Source of the DNA: Salarias fasciatus
Lineage: Eukaryota; Chordata; Actinopteri; Blenniiformes; Blenniidae
Length of the DNA: 64,000 nt
Assembly: GCF_902148845.1 (NCBI RefSeq)
Contig: NC_043758.1
Coordinates: forward strand, 14,577,177-14,641,176
Direction of reading: 5' to 3'
Shown here: one piece after another, positions 21,817 to 33,860 of the stretch
Layout of the letters: each line of letters begins with the position of its first letter
Position numbering within the stretch: position 1 is the stretch's first letter
Position numbers and translations under genes: made by a program
Notes under the pieces: model-generated
Database searches by the model: none
What the model was told of the DNA's origin: nothing
The model's input: the letters and a program-made list of their open reading frames with translations, nothing else

Positions 21817-22229
21817 AGGTGCTGTAGGCAGGATTCCGCATCTCCGCCATCTTGCTTCAGGTTACCTAAGCAAGATGGCGATTTGACCCATCTAAGATGG
21901 CGATTTGAAACCCAGCACAGCCAATCCTGTCCTGTTTTCTCTGACATCACGCCCTCACGCAAGTTAAGCCCCTCCCACAAGAACATGCGACGAACGCCCC
22001 TCGACCAATCATGGTTAGAGCCTCAGGGGCTCTTCTGATTGGTCAAAGATACCTGGAGCGGTCGAGATTCCTTTTCAGCTCAGAACAGAGACAGATGGAA
22101 ACGCTGCGCCCTCGCGGTAGTGCAATTATGCTACACTCCTAAAGGATTATCAATGGATACTCTAACATTTAATCCAAAGAAAACATAGAAAAATTAGCAT
22201 TGACTTGCAAAATCCTGCCTACAGCACCT
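21817..22229. mobile_element. Non-autonomous DNA transposon flanked by TTAA
   Basis: Terminal inverted repeats AGGTGCTGTAGGCAGGATT and AATCCTGCCTACAGCACCT are perfect (19 bp). TTAA lies directly outside each end (21813-21816 and 22230-22233). TTAA target duplications are typical of piggyBac, although the terminal bases here are not the usual CCC. Internally it repeats AGATGGCGATTTGA. No open frame remains. Confidence 0.85.
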
Positions 22230-22233
22230 TTAA

Positions 22234-22889
22234 ACTGTCACACCACACAATTTACGACCTTGCCGTACATCACTACTGAAACTCCAAACAAAACCTCACA
22301 AAATCCAACAGGACATTAAAAGGAACAACTACATGACGACGTGCATAATATTTTCCCCCCTACTCCACAGGGAAATGTAACATGTCATTCACACAGTTGC
22401 AAAGTCCCCAAGCCATGCAGGTGCGGCCCTCAATCTCCGGGGGTGTGCTTGCCCCGACGCACTACCGAGTGATAGGTTCACCCACCATCCAATTAGGGTT
22501 TGGCCTAGGCTGCCAACCCAACTGCCGGTGACAGAGGTGACGCTAGGCAGTAGCGTAAAAAGGGTCCCCTGGGGCCCCAAGCAGGGGGGGCGGGGGGCAG
22601 TTGCGGTGCTTGCATGCCACGTCGGAGCTGGGGTGGGTGGTTGCGGTGCTTGCATGCAGCTTCAGAGTGTGGGGGGTGGTTGGGGGGGGGGGGGGGGGGG
22701 GGGTGTAGCAGTGCTCGCTGCGTGCTCCTGGTTCGGGTTCTCCAAGCAATTGCCTGCCTTGCTTAATGGCAAGCTACGCCTCTGGACGCTGGAGCAGTGG
22801 GGCTTGCGACTCTGTGTAGACAGTTCGAGTGCCACCGAGTTCCATTTTCCAGGCTGTAAGTGGCCGGCCCCAGCTGCTTAGTCACCCGC
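22234..22889. other. Spacer with G-rich low-complexity sequence
   Basis: No gene is seen. 22,580-22,705 is G-rich, including an uninterrupted G-run of about 20 near 22,683-22,702, a place where assemblies often err. Open frames here follow the base composition and show no domain. Confidence 0.4.
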
Positions 22890-24165
22890 AGGGGTTCTGA
22901 CTAGTATGATTGCAGCTTATTATGACGGTGATAGCGTTTGAGCCTGACCCATTCCCCTGCTGAAAGTGAGGAGGTCTGCGCTCTTTGAGTAACATCATAC
23001 CGCTCTTTCATCCGAGCCTGCGCATCTTTCACCTGAGCTCTGGCTTTCTGAAGCCCTGGGCTCCCACATGCAGGAGCTGGCTCTGCTCTCAAGCAGTCCA
23101 GTGGTTGATTTGGTTCACGTCCGATCATGAGCAATGCAGGTGATACTCCAGTGGTGGAATGTTTGAATATTCAGATGGTCAGGAGGGTTTGGTTAAGAGC
23201 ATTGCTGAAGGTCTTCCCCTCCTCCATGCAGGCTCGGATACCATTTTTGAGGGTTTTATTCAGTCTCTGTGTATCACCCAGAGACCTATTGCTCTGTGGG
23301 TGATACACAGACGTCCTGATGTGCTTGATGGACCGCAGACTGAGAAACTCTGTGAACTCGGCTGATGTAAATTGGGGCCCGCTATCTGTTGTGACCACAC
23401 CTGGGAGGCGCCAGCACCCAAACAGGGTGTCTAGGTGGTCCATGATGGAGTGCACGGTGATGGAGCTCAACTGAAAAACCTCTGGCCATTTTGAGTGAAG
23501 ATCAAGTAACACCAGCAGGTAACAAGCATGAGCAAGCACCCCGTGAAGCTCTCTGCAGATGTCCACCTGAATATGTTCCCAGGGTGCAGATGGATAGGGG
23601 GTCGGAATGAGAGGGGCTGTGGCCGGCTGGCCTGTCTTCCCACGTAGAAGGTAGCAGCCGCATTTACGCACCACCTCCTCAATGTCAGAGTGGGGCCACC
23701 ACACTGTGTGAACGCAGCACTGTTTCACCTTGACCATTCCAAGGTGCCCTTCATGTGCCATGCATAATACTGTGGACCTGAGAGTCTCTGGAATAACTGA
23801 CCAGTGACCCCGACCTAGGCACCCTGCTCCCCCAACAGGAGAGCTCGTCATGGAACTGGGAGTAAGGAAGCAGCCTATCATACACTTTGTCTGCTCAGCC
23901 GTCCTGTACATAAGTGCAGAGAGTCACGAGGGCCTCAGCAGCAGCTGAGACCTGCTGCAGCTCTGCCAGGGTGTCTACTGAGCTGAGGGGCCCGGGGAGG
24001 ATGTGGACCCGGTCTTCTCTGGGTCCGGTGACACCCCACCCAACTCCCCGGTCACTGACACAGACCTCGACAGGAGGTCAAGCACCACGTTGGCCCAGGC
24101 ATGAACTCCAAGCTGAAATTGTACTGGTTCAGCCTGTCAGCCTACCTTAACAGTCTCATAGGCCT
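22890..24165 (-). mobile_element. Gypsy-type retrotransposon fragment (integrase region)
   Basis: A minus-strand relic. The main part (about 23,911-23,171) resembles a Gypsy integrase: the zinc-binding region with H-x3-H, then the core with WP...D, TDSGPQF and YHPQSN. Sequence further upstream in coding sense resembles the end of RNase H (VVLDLLSRS). No LTRs are recognised. It is a fossil, broken, with several breaks. Confidence 0.8.
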
Positions 24166-24587
24166 GTGCCCCGAGCCTTAGGTCGACAGCAGTGATGTTG
24201 CTTGGTCTGCCGCGGCTTCCATAGTTCAGGGTGCGCGCGCAGACGTCCACTGGAGCAGTATGAAAGCGCACTGTTTAGGCTCTTAAAATATACTAAATTA
24301 CCTCGTTAAGAATTAATTATGGACGTTAAGCGCTCAGGACACTTGGATTACAGCGGACGAGCAGTATGAAGGAAAATGGGCACGTTTTGTGGACTTTATG
24401 GACCGTTTTTTCTGTCGGGCGCTGTCGGTCCCTGTTTGTTGACAACACAAGTCCCCAAACATCTCCAGCTGCATTTGAAACATCAAAAAAGTGCTCCAGA
24501 GTGTTTCTCAGCATGAGGGTGAGTAGAAAATGAGGCCAAATCGTTTTTTGGGTGGAGTATTCCTTTAACATCTAAATTCCTGATGAT
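24166..24587. mobile_element. Probable non-autonomous DNA transposon remnant
   Basis: The right end (GCATGAGGGTGAGTAGAAAATG, then GGGTGGAGTATTCCTTTAA) resembles the 3' end of abundant teleost non-autonomous DNA elements. No matching left terminus was found, so limits are approximate and it is probably truncated or invaded by the LINE that follows. Confidence 0.4.
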
Positions 24588-25638
24588 ACCTGGGAGTTAA
24601 GTATTAAACACATTCACTCTTCATCCATCTGCATATGGCACCGCCTAATACAATTTAACATTTTTTATCGCGCCTATCTCACGAAGGCCAGACTTGCTAA
24701 AATCTATAACACCTCGGATGATACATGTCCAAGATGTAATCTCTCACCTGCAACCATGTCTCACATGTTCTGGTCTTGTATGAATTTGGGAAGGTTCTGG
24801 GACTCCATATTTGATGTATTTTCATATGTGTGTGGCAGGATGATTGACCCTAACCCGATAACAGCAGTGTTTGGAGTTGTCCCAGATAGACACGATCTAA
24901 CTAGTCATCAAACTAGAGCTGTTGCTCTTTCATCCCTCTTGGCCCGCAGACTGATTTTAACAAAGTGGAAAGACGCACAACCTCCCTGCTTCATTCAATG
25001 GATTAGGGATGTAATGAGGTGTTTGAAGATTGAATACTTGAGGTATAGCTTACAGGGCTCTATAAATAAGTTCCATAAGACTTGGTCACCTTTCCATTAC
25101 ATTTGTGGAAACCTCGCCTTTTACTTGAGTTGGAGGTGTGAATATAATTTCTAAAGCAGAATCCGTAACAAGAAGGGGGATGTGGGGACTACAGCCTTTT
25201 GTGTTTATGTTTAGAGGTCATTCTTCGTATTCAAACTGTACAATTTCTGTTTGAAATCCTTTTCTGTTGTTGTTGTAACTGTTGTTTGGATTAGGGAGGT
25301 AATGATGTGCTTGCAAAGTGAATATTTGAGGTATAGCTCATAGGGCCCCATAAATAAGCTCTAAAAGACTTGGTCGCCCTTCATTAAATCTGTGGTAGGC
25401 TCGCCTTTCACTTAAGTCGGAGATATAATTTTCAGAATTCCTAATATGATGGGGGAGGTAGGTACTGCAGCCTTTTTAGTTTTGTGTTCATCGTTCATGA
25501 TTTGTTTTAACTGTATAATTCTGTGATCGAGACTTTTTTTTTTTTTTTTGGTGGGGGCGCTAGTACGTGTTTGGTACGTTTGTAATGTGTTATTTGTGTA
25601 AAATGAAAATCTATAAATAAACCTTTCAAAAAAAAAAA
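24588..25638 (+). mobile_element. 5'-truncated L1/Tx1-like LINE, 3' end with poly(A)
   Basis: From about 24,588 to 25,154 the plus strand encodes the C-terminal part of an L1-clade protein: FYRAYLTKARLAKIYN, then CPRCNLSPATMSHMFW, the cysteine/histidine motif typical of these LINE ends. An untranslated region and an A-tail (25,628-25,638) follow. The last coding stretch plus UTR is present twice in tandem (about 25,001-25,245 and 25,289-25,545), diverged but alignable. The 5' part is absent, as usual for dead-on-arrival LINE copies. Confidence 0.8.
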
Positions 25639-26144
25639 GATTCTGAGTTCAACTACTGGAGGGCAGAGGACAGTAAAACACAACACCAGGTAAGTTTAAG
25701 TGCAAATATAATATATTAAAACAAAACAAACAAAAGAGAACTATTAAACAAACAACCCAAAATATTTACAGCGAACAAACAAACTAAGTAACTCAAAATA
25801 AAGAAAATAAATTCAGAGTCCAGTAGGTATCGGGTTTCTTCTCACTCGGGCTCCATTATTCACCACCAAATATTCATATATGAACTATTGCAGTAGTGGG
25901 GTTTGGCAAAAATGCAAATGTCCAGAGAGAGAGTGTGAATATTGGAGGAAATGGTGAAATGGAAGAGTGAGTAGGTGGGGGCAAGAGAGCAGACTGCACC
26001 AGCCTCCTACCCAACAATTTGTTTAGGAACTGAGGGGGTTTTCTTCAGGCTCCTGGCCGTTGAACCACTGGCTCAACATCCATTTCTCAGATACTGAGTA
26101 GTGCACCTGGCCTGGACAAATAAACAGGGCCAAATAAAGATTCG
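25639..26144. other. Spacer before the DIRS-like element
   Basis: AT-rich sequence with runs of AAACAAA; no gene, repeat ends or RNA gene recognised. Confidence 0.4.
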
Positions 26145-26145
26145 T

Positions 26146-29100
26146 CCTATATAATTCACGTGACACCGGAAGCCAGTCCCTTTTTCTTATCTCGCATCGC
26201 AGTGGTTCGAGATCAGGACTGGTGAGCGTATGCTCGTATATCAGCGTTTTTCTACCGCTTGTTGCTGGGAGCCTCGTGACTTCGGTCGGAGTTGCAACAT
26301 TGTTGCCCTTCAGAGGCTGCTCAAGTGGCTCAGCCGGCCGGCGTGTTTCCGCGCTGGTGCGGGCACCGACGGCTGGTTTCATTTTCATCTAGTTTCTTCT
26401 TCCCCGGAGTGGTGAGTATTCTGTTTTCCAGCAGCTGTGTTCGGCTTGCGTGGGTTAATTGGTGGCTCCAGTACAGCGTGTGTTCGCGTGTGTCTGTGAC
26501 GCCGGTGTGTGGCTACTTGCCTTTTTTCATTTTCTCCACGAGCGGCTGTTTTTGTTTCTGCTCTGTGTTGTGGATTTCCCCATGGCCGGTGCGTCTCTGC
26601 TCAGCGGTCTGCGGGGGGACGGGGGGCATGTTCGGCGATGCCCCGCAGGTCCCGAGTCACGAGTGGCATCTTCTGCCCGACCTGATTCGGCATGCTGCAT
26701 GTCGGCTCTGGTCGTGGGTGGCGTTCTCTGCCCAACCCGACTGGATTGCGGCTTCGGGTGCAACGCCAGGATGGACACCCTAGCCTGTAGAGCCTGTCTG
26801 GTGCCTCTCCAGCAGGAAGATGGTCATGACCTTTGCCCTTCCTGTTTGGGTATTGAGCATCTGCGCCAGGGACACGCGCCTCTAAGGGTGGGGCGCGACG
26901 TGGCAGGGGCGTTCGGCTCAGGGGACGTGGGCCCCGGCATTGCGCCTGGACCACATCAATGCACTGGAGCTATTGGCAGTGCAGTTTGCGTTGGACCACT
27001 TCTTACCGGCAGAGTTGGGAGGCTTACTTTTAAATTGTAATACGGTACAATTACAAGTTAGTTGTCAAAAAATGTAATCAGTAACTTACTCTAATTACTT
27101 CAATTAAAAAGTAACATACCAGATTACTTTTAGTTACTTTTAGATTACTTCACCAGCAAACATAAAAGATAAAGACAAATACGATGTGTCGTCCTCACAG
27201 TGTATTGACAACAACTCTACACAGAAAACACTCAATGCTCTGAGTGTTCTGAACTCTGCTGAACTCTGTGTGTTCAGCCCCAATGAACACCAACAACATG
27301 ACATCCTCTAAACCTACTGAGAATCTGACTTCCTTTCTTTCTGACTCAGGATCAGAACCATCAGAACCAGCAGCACCAGGAGCTGTACTGACAGTGTTAA
27401 CACACATTTATATTATATACTCAATCTGCTGTGTTGCTGTACTGCTGCAGTGAGGAGCAGTGTTTTGTGTTCAGGTAGGCCATGCAAAGTATTTTTTCCA
27501 GGAGTTCAGAGTTGATTCATTCCTCAGTGACAGAAGGTAGCATGCAGTCTCTAATAAATCCTCCATACAGGCTGAAGATATTATTGCCTAAATCAGATTC
27601 TTCTGAGTTCAGCCTGGTGAGGTTGTGGTTCTCAGCAGCAGGTTACTGACAGGTTAGCAGGCTAATAACACTTTAGCTTCACTGTGAGTTCAGGTGTGTT
27701 TCATACCTGTAGATGTGTCTTCAGGTTTGATGAGTTCCTGGATGTTGAGAGCATTTTCACGGCTGGGAGGCAGAGTTTACAATGTACAGAGAAGTTCTGG
27801 GCCTCATCTGATTTAAATACAAAATGTCTCCGTTTCCAGCCAAAGAAAGAGTTTCTTTCCCTGGAGCAGCCATGACTCCAGCAGCAGGTGGTAAAATCCA
27901 CGGCATCGCAGTCTGTTTCATTCACGGTTAAACGTAGAAGAGCGCCTTAAAAGTAGTAGAGCGGGAGGCTGCTCCAAGACAGCGGTCGATGCGGTGTCTA
28001 TCATTTATATATCTACCGTGTTTATTGTTTATAGATCTACAATATGGCGGTTTGTGCCGTAAAGTGCTGTAAGGTGCTGTAAAGTGTCACAATGTCTGTA
28101 TACGGTGCGTCTGTTGTTGCTGGTATTTTCCGTCTGATTTTCAAAAGTAATCCCGCTCAGTAATCCGTGTTTTTATCAGAAGTAACTGTAATGAGATTAC
28201 ATATTTTTGGCGCGTACTGTAACGGATTACAGTTACAATTTTTTTGCATCCTGATTACGTAACGCCGTTACATATAATCCGTTACTCCCCAACCCTGCTT
28301 ACCGGCACTACAGCACAGACATGTGTTGGTGCGTTCCGACAGCACCACTGTGGTTCACCACATCAACCACATGGGCGGGACACGTTTTCGGAGGTTGGTG
28401 TCACTGACACGATAGCTTCTGTCCTGGGCTGCCCTGCGGTTTCTCAGCTTGAGGGCTGCACACATTCCGGGCGCACAGAACTTGGTGGCAGATCTTCTGT
28501 CTCACCAGCGGCCCCGGGCTGGGAAGTGGTGGCTCCACCCGCAGGTGGTCGACCGCATTTGGGCATTGTTCGGCAAGGCTGCGGTAGATTTGTTTGCGGC
28601 CAGGGACAACACCCATTGTCCCCTGTGGGTTTCCTTTGAGGACGGCAGTGGTCTACTGGGGCAGGATGCACTGGCGCACAACTGGCCCCGGTCTCCCCTA
28701 TATGCCTTCCCTCCCATTCCCCTGATCTTTACAACTCTGATGAGGCTCCTTCACGGGGGTGACCGTCTCCTCCTGGTGGCTCCGTTTTGGCCGGGGAGGG
28801 TTTGGTTCCCGTTGCTGCACAGGCTCTGTTGCAGCTCTCCAGTTCCTCTGCCCTCCAGGTGGGATCTCCTGTCACAACTGAGGGGGGTGGTTGGTGCATC
28901 CCAGTCCGGAGCGCCTGCAGCTGTGGATGTGGCCACTGCAGGGCCCGGAGTCTCCTTCTCCGAGTTTGGGGGGGCAGTAGGACGCACTGTTTCCAGTGCT
29001 CGTGCCCCTGCTACACGGCGCTTATACTCGAATCGGTGGAAGCTGTTTGAGGCCTGGTGTCGGGGACGAGGACTTGAGACTGTCCGTTGCCCAGTCACCT

Positions 29101-30203
29101 CGGTCTTGGACTTCCTACAGGGCCTGTTGGATCGGGGTCGCTCGCCATCCACCCTGAAGGTATATGTGGCGGCGATTTCCTGCTGGCATCAAGGGTTCCA
29201 CGGTTGCTTGGTGGGCTCTGACAGGAATGTGTCTCTATTTTTGAAGGGCGCCAGGCGGCTCCATCCCCCGGTACGTCCCATGGCGCCATCGTGGGACCTG
29301 ACGGTGGTGTTGGAAGCCCTGCGGGCTGCTCCATTTGAGCCATTGGGACAGACGGATCTGAAATGGCTTTCTATTAAGACGGCCTTCCTTCTGGCCATGG
29401 CGTTGGGTAAGCGTGTTGGGGAACTGCAGGCATTGTCTGTTCATGAGTCTTGCTTTAAGTGGAATGCTGAGGGCTCTGGTGTTACACTGTGGCCTGATGC
29501 CACTTTCCTTCCCAAGGGGGCAACGGGCGGGGGTGAGATCCACCCCTCGAGCTGGCACGATTGAGGCCACAAACAGCGGATGAGCCCTTGTGTCTGGTTC
29601 GTGCCTTGAATGTGTATTATGTGGGCCACGGCTTCAGTGCGCCGGTCTGATTGCCTGTTTGTTTGCTATGGCGGTCCTAACAAGGGTCAGGCACTGTCCA
29701 AACAGCGACTCGCTCACTGGGTGGTGGACGTTATTCAATAGGCTTATGTTTTGCAGGGCCATCCGCCACCGGATGGTGTGCGGTGTCACTTGACCAGGGG
29801 GGCTCTCCACCTCGTGGGCTGTGATGGCGGGGGTTCCCCTCCACGTCATCTGTGCGGCTGCCTCATGGACATCGCCGTCTACGTTTTGCCAGTTCTACCG
29901 CGTGAATGTGGCGGCGCCTCATCCACTTCAGGGGATTCTGGGGCGACAGTCATCATCTTGTGGTGAGAATATGTTCTGCGGGGGTTGCTTTCGATTCCTC
30001 GGGACTTTGTTGGTATGTGTCATCCAGTGCTTTATGCACCGCCTCTGGCGGTCTGACAGGATGAAATAGAAGGAAAGTTACGCATGTAACTACGGTTCTA
30101 TGAATCCTGGATGACCGCCAGAGCGTCAGGTCCCTCGGAATCCTTGTGTGCTCGCGAGAAAGCCTAAGGGACTGGCTTCCAGTGTCACGTGACTTATATA
30201 GGT
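26146..30203 (+). mobile_element. DIRS-like tyrosine-recombinase retrotransposon fossil, interrupted by a hAT
   Basis: Terminal inverted repeats of about 38 bp (left from 26,146, right 30,166-30,203, sharing the GTGACAC...GGAAGCCAGTCCC core) enclose plus-strand coding relics. A gag-like C-rich segment lies near 26,780-26,880. An RNase H-like part spans the hAT insertion (ALELLAVQFALDHF before it, HIPGAQNLVADLLSH after it). A tyrosine-recombinase-like region follows to about 29,564 (SPSTLKVYVAAI, LAMALGKRVGELQAL). DIRS elements carry a tyrosine recombinase instead of an integrase. It is broken, with multiple breaks, and old enough to have been invaded by a DNA transposon. Confidence 0.8.
27010..28297 (-). 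mobile_element. hAT transposon, deletion derivative with BED-finger remnant, nested in the DIRS-like element
   Basis: Termini CAGAGTTGGG and CCCCAACCCTG are flanked by an exact 8-bp duplication CTTACCGG (27002-27009 and 28298-28305). The subterminal regions carry many GTAATC/GTTACT motifs. On the minus strand about 27,925-27,707 encodes a segment starting MNETDCDAVD with a CKLC...NLKTHLQ pattern, as in the BED zinc finger at the N-terminus of hAT transposases, followed by a good splice donor (CAG|GTATGA). No catalytic RNase H-like core remains, so it is a non-autonomous relic of a larger element. Confidence 0.85.
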
Positions 30204-30355
30204 GCACGTAGGTCACCGGGAGGTCACAGGTGACTTTGTATACATTCTCGACCTGCGAGGGCGCAAAGATGATCATTCAGTGCTTTATGCACCGCCTCTG
30301 GCAGTCATCCAGGATTCATAGAACCGTAGTTACATGCATAACTTTTGTTTCACTG
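30070..30355. repeat. Inverted repeat around the right end of the DIRS-like element
   Basis: Two inverted copies of a segment containing TTACGCATGTAACTACGG / CCGTAGTTACATGCATAA and CAGTGCTTTATGCACCGCC lie at about 30,000-30,115 and 30,273-30,345. Such internal and terminal repeats are characteristic of DIRS-type elements and suggest the element, or a second end, extends to about 30,345. Confidence 0.55.
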
Positions 30356-31220
30356 GATCAAACAAACTGTTTCTTCTAATCCCCTTTTGAACTGGAAATT
30401 CTTGATTTGATCTGGAAGTAATTTGAACTGAATTTGAAACAATTTCATTTGAATCTGATTTTGATGTTTCATATTGTATTTTTCATAATTGTCATGATTG
30501 TGATATGTTGAAATTTAATTCATGGTTGATCTGAGATGATATTTTACCCGTTGAAAGAAAAAAAAAGAGATAACTCAGAGATAAAGAAACCAGAACTACA
30601 CATCCACAAATAAAAATGCATCCATCCAACTCACACTGAGTCAAATCACAATCTTGTGCACACATATTTACAATCACCATGGTTTACAATTATTCCACAT
30701 TGTTCAGCAGTCCATTTCAGTTGGAAAAACCCTAACATGAAAAGCTAATTTGCTATTGCTAAGTTAACAGTTAGCATTCAATAACAATGCAGCAAACAAT
30801 ACAATGAGGATTCACATGAGGCCTAGAGAACACAAGTACTAGCATGTTAGCATTAGCAGCTAATGCCACCACATGGCTGAAACAAATCCACACTCACCAA
30901 TTCCCATCACACAGGCACATGCCATGACAAAGTACCCCAATCCAAAGCTCCAGGCAGGCAGAGATCTAAAAGTTTTCATTTGGATTAGCAATAATAGAAG
31001 GGATTGTCATCAAGGTGTAGATGTGGGAACTAACCTGTGCACTGCTCCCTCAGGTCCTCTCCCCACACAACTGACTTCCTCTCCCCACACAACTGACTGG
31101 AGAGGAAGTGAGGTCACAGGTAACTTTCCCTCCAAAACCTTGGATTGGTTATGGGAAACATGTGACCTGTGACGTGTGTGTGGTGCATTCGAGAGACTTG
31201 CAGAAAGTGAGAATTTTGAG
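30346..31220. other. Spacer without recognised gene
   Basis: AT-rich, with no protein domain. A 21-bp unit starting CCTCTCCCCACACAACTGAC occurs twice in tandem at 31056-31076 and 31078-31098. Confidence 0.45.
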
Positions 31221-32822
31221 ATTTTACCCAGGGTTACATAATACTGGGAGCACTACTGACATCCTGGCCCATGACCTCAGTCTTTTTAAGGCTGATGGTG
31301 AGGCCAAACTCAGAGCAGAAACCAGCAAAGCAGTTGATGAGATGCTGGAGTGCTTCCCCAGTGTGGGCACCAAGACCAGCATCATCAGCAAAGAGCAGCT
31401 CCCTGATGAGAACGCTCTGCACTTTGGTCTTTGCTCTAAAGCATGCCAGGTTAAAGAGGCCTCCGTTGCTCCTGGTTTGGAGGAAGATGCAGTCTTCAGA
31501 GTCCTTGAAGGCGTAGAGCAGGAGCATGGAGAAAAAGATTCCAAAAAAGGTTGGAGCAAGGACACAGCCCTGCTTCACACCACTGTTGATAGGAAAAGGG
31601 TCTGAGGATGATCCCTCAAACTGGACGTCACTGTTCATGTCCTGGTGGAATGATTTGATCATGCTCAAAAGCTTGGAGGAGGGCATCCAGTTCGCTGGGG
31701 GAGGGCAAACAGTCCATCCCTGTTGACCAAGTCAAAAGCCTTGGTCAGGTCGATAAAGGCCAAATAGAGGGGTTGTCTCTGCTCCAGGCATTTCTCTTGC
31801 AGTTGTCTCACAGAGTACAGCATATCTATGGTTGGCCTGGCTGCTATGAATCTGCACTGCGCCTCTGGATATGTTTGGCAGGTAGTTTTCGTCTGTTGAG
31901 GACGACATGGGTAAAGGCTGTGCCAACTGTGCTTAGGACTGAGATGCCACGGTAGTTGTTACAATCGCTCTGCTCCCCCTTGTTTTTATAGAGGGTGATA
32001 ATTTTGGCATCACACATGTCTTGGGGCACAGCCCTTTCCTCCCAGCACTGCAGTAGGAGCTCGTGAAGGTGTTCCAAGAGAGAGCTCTCCTTTGCGGTTT
32101 TGACGATTTCAGGGGGGATGTTGTCACTGCCTGGAGCCTTGCCATTTGAGATGGAGTCTATCACCTTGCTGAGTTCCTCGGTGGTGGGTGGAGCGTCAAG
32201 CTTATTCATGACGAACAATGAAGGGGCATTCTCAAGGGCTGTGTTTGAGACAGTGGTTTCTCTCGAGTGAAGGTGAGCACTTGAGCACTACTAAGTGCTC
32301 AGCCCATCTCTCCATTTGTTTACCATGATCCTTGATGATGTCACCAGCAGCTGATTTAAGTGGGGCGGTCTTGATAGCAGAGGGACCGAAAGCCTTCTTC
32401 ATGTCTTTGTACATTTTGCTCACATTTCTGAGATCTGCAGAGAGTTGAATGTCCCGGCAGAGGTTAAGCCAGTAGTCATTCGCACAACACCTTGCAGTAT
32501 TTTGGGCATTGTTCCTCGCAGCGCACAGTGCAGCAAGCATTCGCACAGAGGGGTGATTGTGGGTGATTAGGGCTTCACGCTTAGCGGCGATGGCAGGTTT
32601 CATCTCAGTGGCTCCTGCTTCAAACCATTCTGCACTCCGCCCCATCTTCTTCCCAAAGGTGCCTATGGCAATCTCAAACACGGCCTCGTGGATGTGGTTC
32701 CACCTTGCAGCAGCACAGTCAGTCAGCTGGACAATCAACATCTTAGAGGTCTTCCAGTCTGGTTTTAAACCCATACACAGCACTGAATCAGCTTTACTAA
32801 GGTTTTTTTTTTTCAATGACAT
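31221..32822 (-). mobile_element. Non-LTR retrotransposon (LINE) fragment, reverse transcriptase region
   Basis: On the minus strand, in coding order: a linker region (about 32,822-32,232), the start of a reverse transcriptase (KAPGSDNIPPEI, then NNYRGIS; about 32,218-31,844), and its core and catalytic FADD box (SGVKQGCVLAPTFF, then LLFADDA; about 31,686-31,234). The pieces lie in different frames, so the copy is a pseudogene. The clade was not assigned from sequence alone. The 5' end abuts an A/T homopolymer. Confidence 0.8.
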
Positions 32823-33573
32823 CCTCCTCGTAAATGACTCTGGTGACGCACGTGCTTGTTAGCGTGTGCGTGTGAGTGTGTTGGAATGTGAGTGTGTGTG
32901 TGCGTTTGGTTTAGGGATGAGTGGTTGTGTGTGTGCGTGTGTGCATGTGTGTGTGTCAGTATGAGTGAGTGGGTATGAGTGTTGGGTTGGGGCGGGGGGG
33001 AGTGAGGTGGGAGAGGACAGGGGGTGGGAGGGGTGGGCCGGGCGGTGGACGGTGGGGTGGGTTCCGGGTGGGGGTCGTGGGGTGGGGGTGGGGGTGGGGG
33101 GGGGTGGGGGGGCGTGATGCCCTGGATTTCGGGGTGCGTGGCCGGAGCGCTGGGGGGTGTACTGGCCTGGGGTGGGTAGCCGCCTGTGTGGGCTGGTTCT
33201 CCCGGGTGGGTCATGGCCCTTCGCCTGGGTGGGGGGTTGGCTCCTGGGCTCTTGGGCCGGCTCCTGCCAGTCGTGGCTTCGCGGGGCCCGGGCCCCGGGG
33301 CTTTCCTCTGCCCCGTTTCTGGACCAGAGCGTGGGCGTCTGCCTGGGGGGGCGGCTTGGATCCGGGCTCTGTGATGACCGCCGGCTGTCTGGGCTCTGAG
33401 GGCCTCTCTGGCCTGCTTCTGGCCTTCTCAGAGGTCAGAGGTCATATATGCATGATCACTATCACCATCACTGTCACCTTGTCTTCTTGTGGTGGTTAGA
33501 CTAATGGTGATCTGTAGCAGACCTCTCTTGATGCACGCCCCTAGTTTACTACTAGTTACAACTAGCTATATTA

Positions 33574-33604
<31 letters not shown>
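32823..33604. repeat. TG-rich and G-rich low-complexity block ending in a poly(A) tract
   Basis: 32,860-32,985 is a degenerate (TG)n tract. 32,988-33,115 is a G-rich array with many runs of three to nine G, able in principle to form G-quadruplexes. 33,120-33,500 is G+C-rich sequence without a domain. The block ends in AATAAA and an A-run (about 33,570-33,604), which suggests the 3' end of a retroposed LINE on the plus strand. Confidence 0.5.
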
Positions 33605-33607
<3 letters not shown>

Positions 33608-33860
33608 TTTGTGGTGTCCTTGCATTTCCTTCCTCCCCTACACCTCCTTTTATTTTTGTGGCCTGGTCTGTTCACTAATATGGTTCGGGAAAAAAAAAAA
33701 AAAAAAAAAAAAAAATGTATGTATCGTTCTGTAATTTTCTGTGTTGGTTGTCGGCTCTGTTTTGGTGTTGTCTAGATTGGGGGCGTCGACAACACTGTTT
33801 TGTATTGTGACTTTGTACATAGGTTGTGTGCCCCTACGGCTCGTAAATGGAGTACGTAAG

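Noticed and set aside
22528-22881. A 117-codon open frame
   Set aside because: Crosses a long G-run and has no domain; follows base composition.
32969-33499. A 176-codon open frame in the G-rich block, and overlapping ones
   Set aside because: Composition is almost only Gly, Trp, Val and Arg, a product of G-rich low-complexity DNA without domain or splice context.
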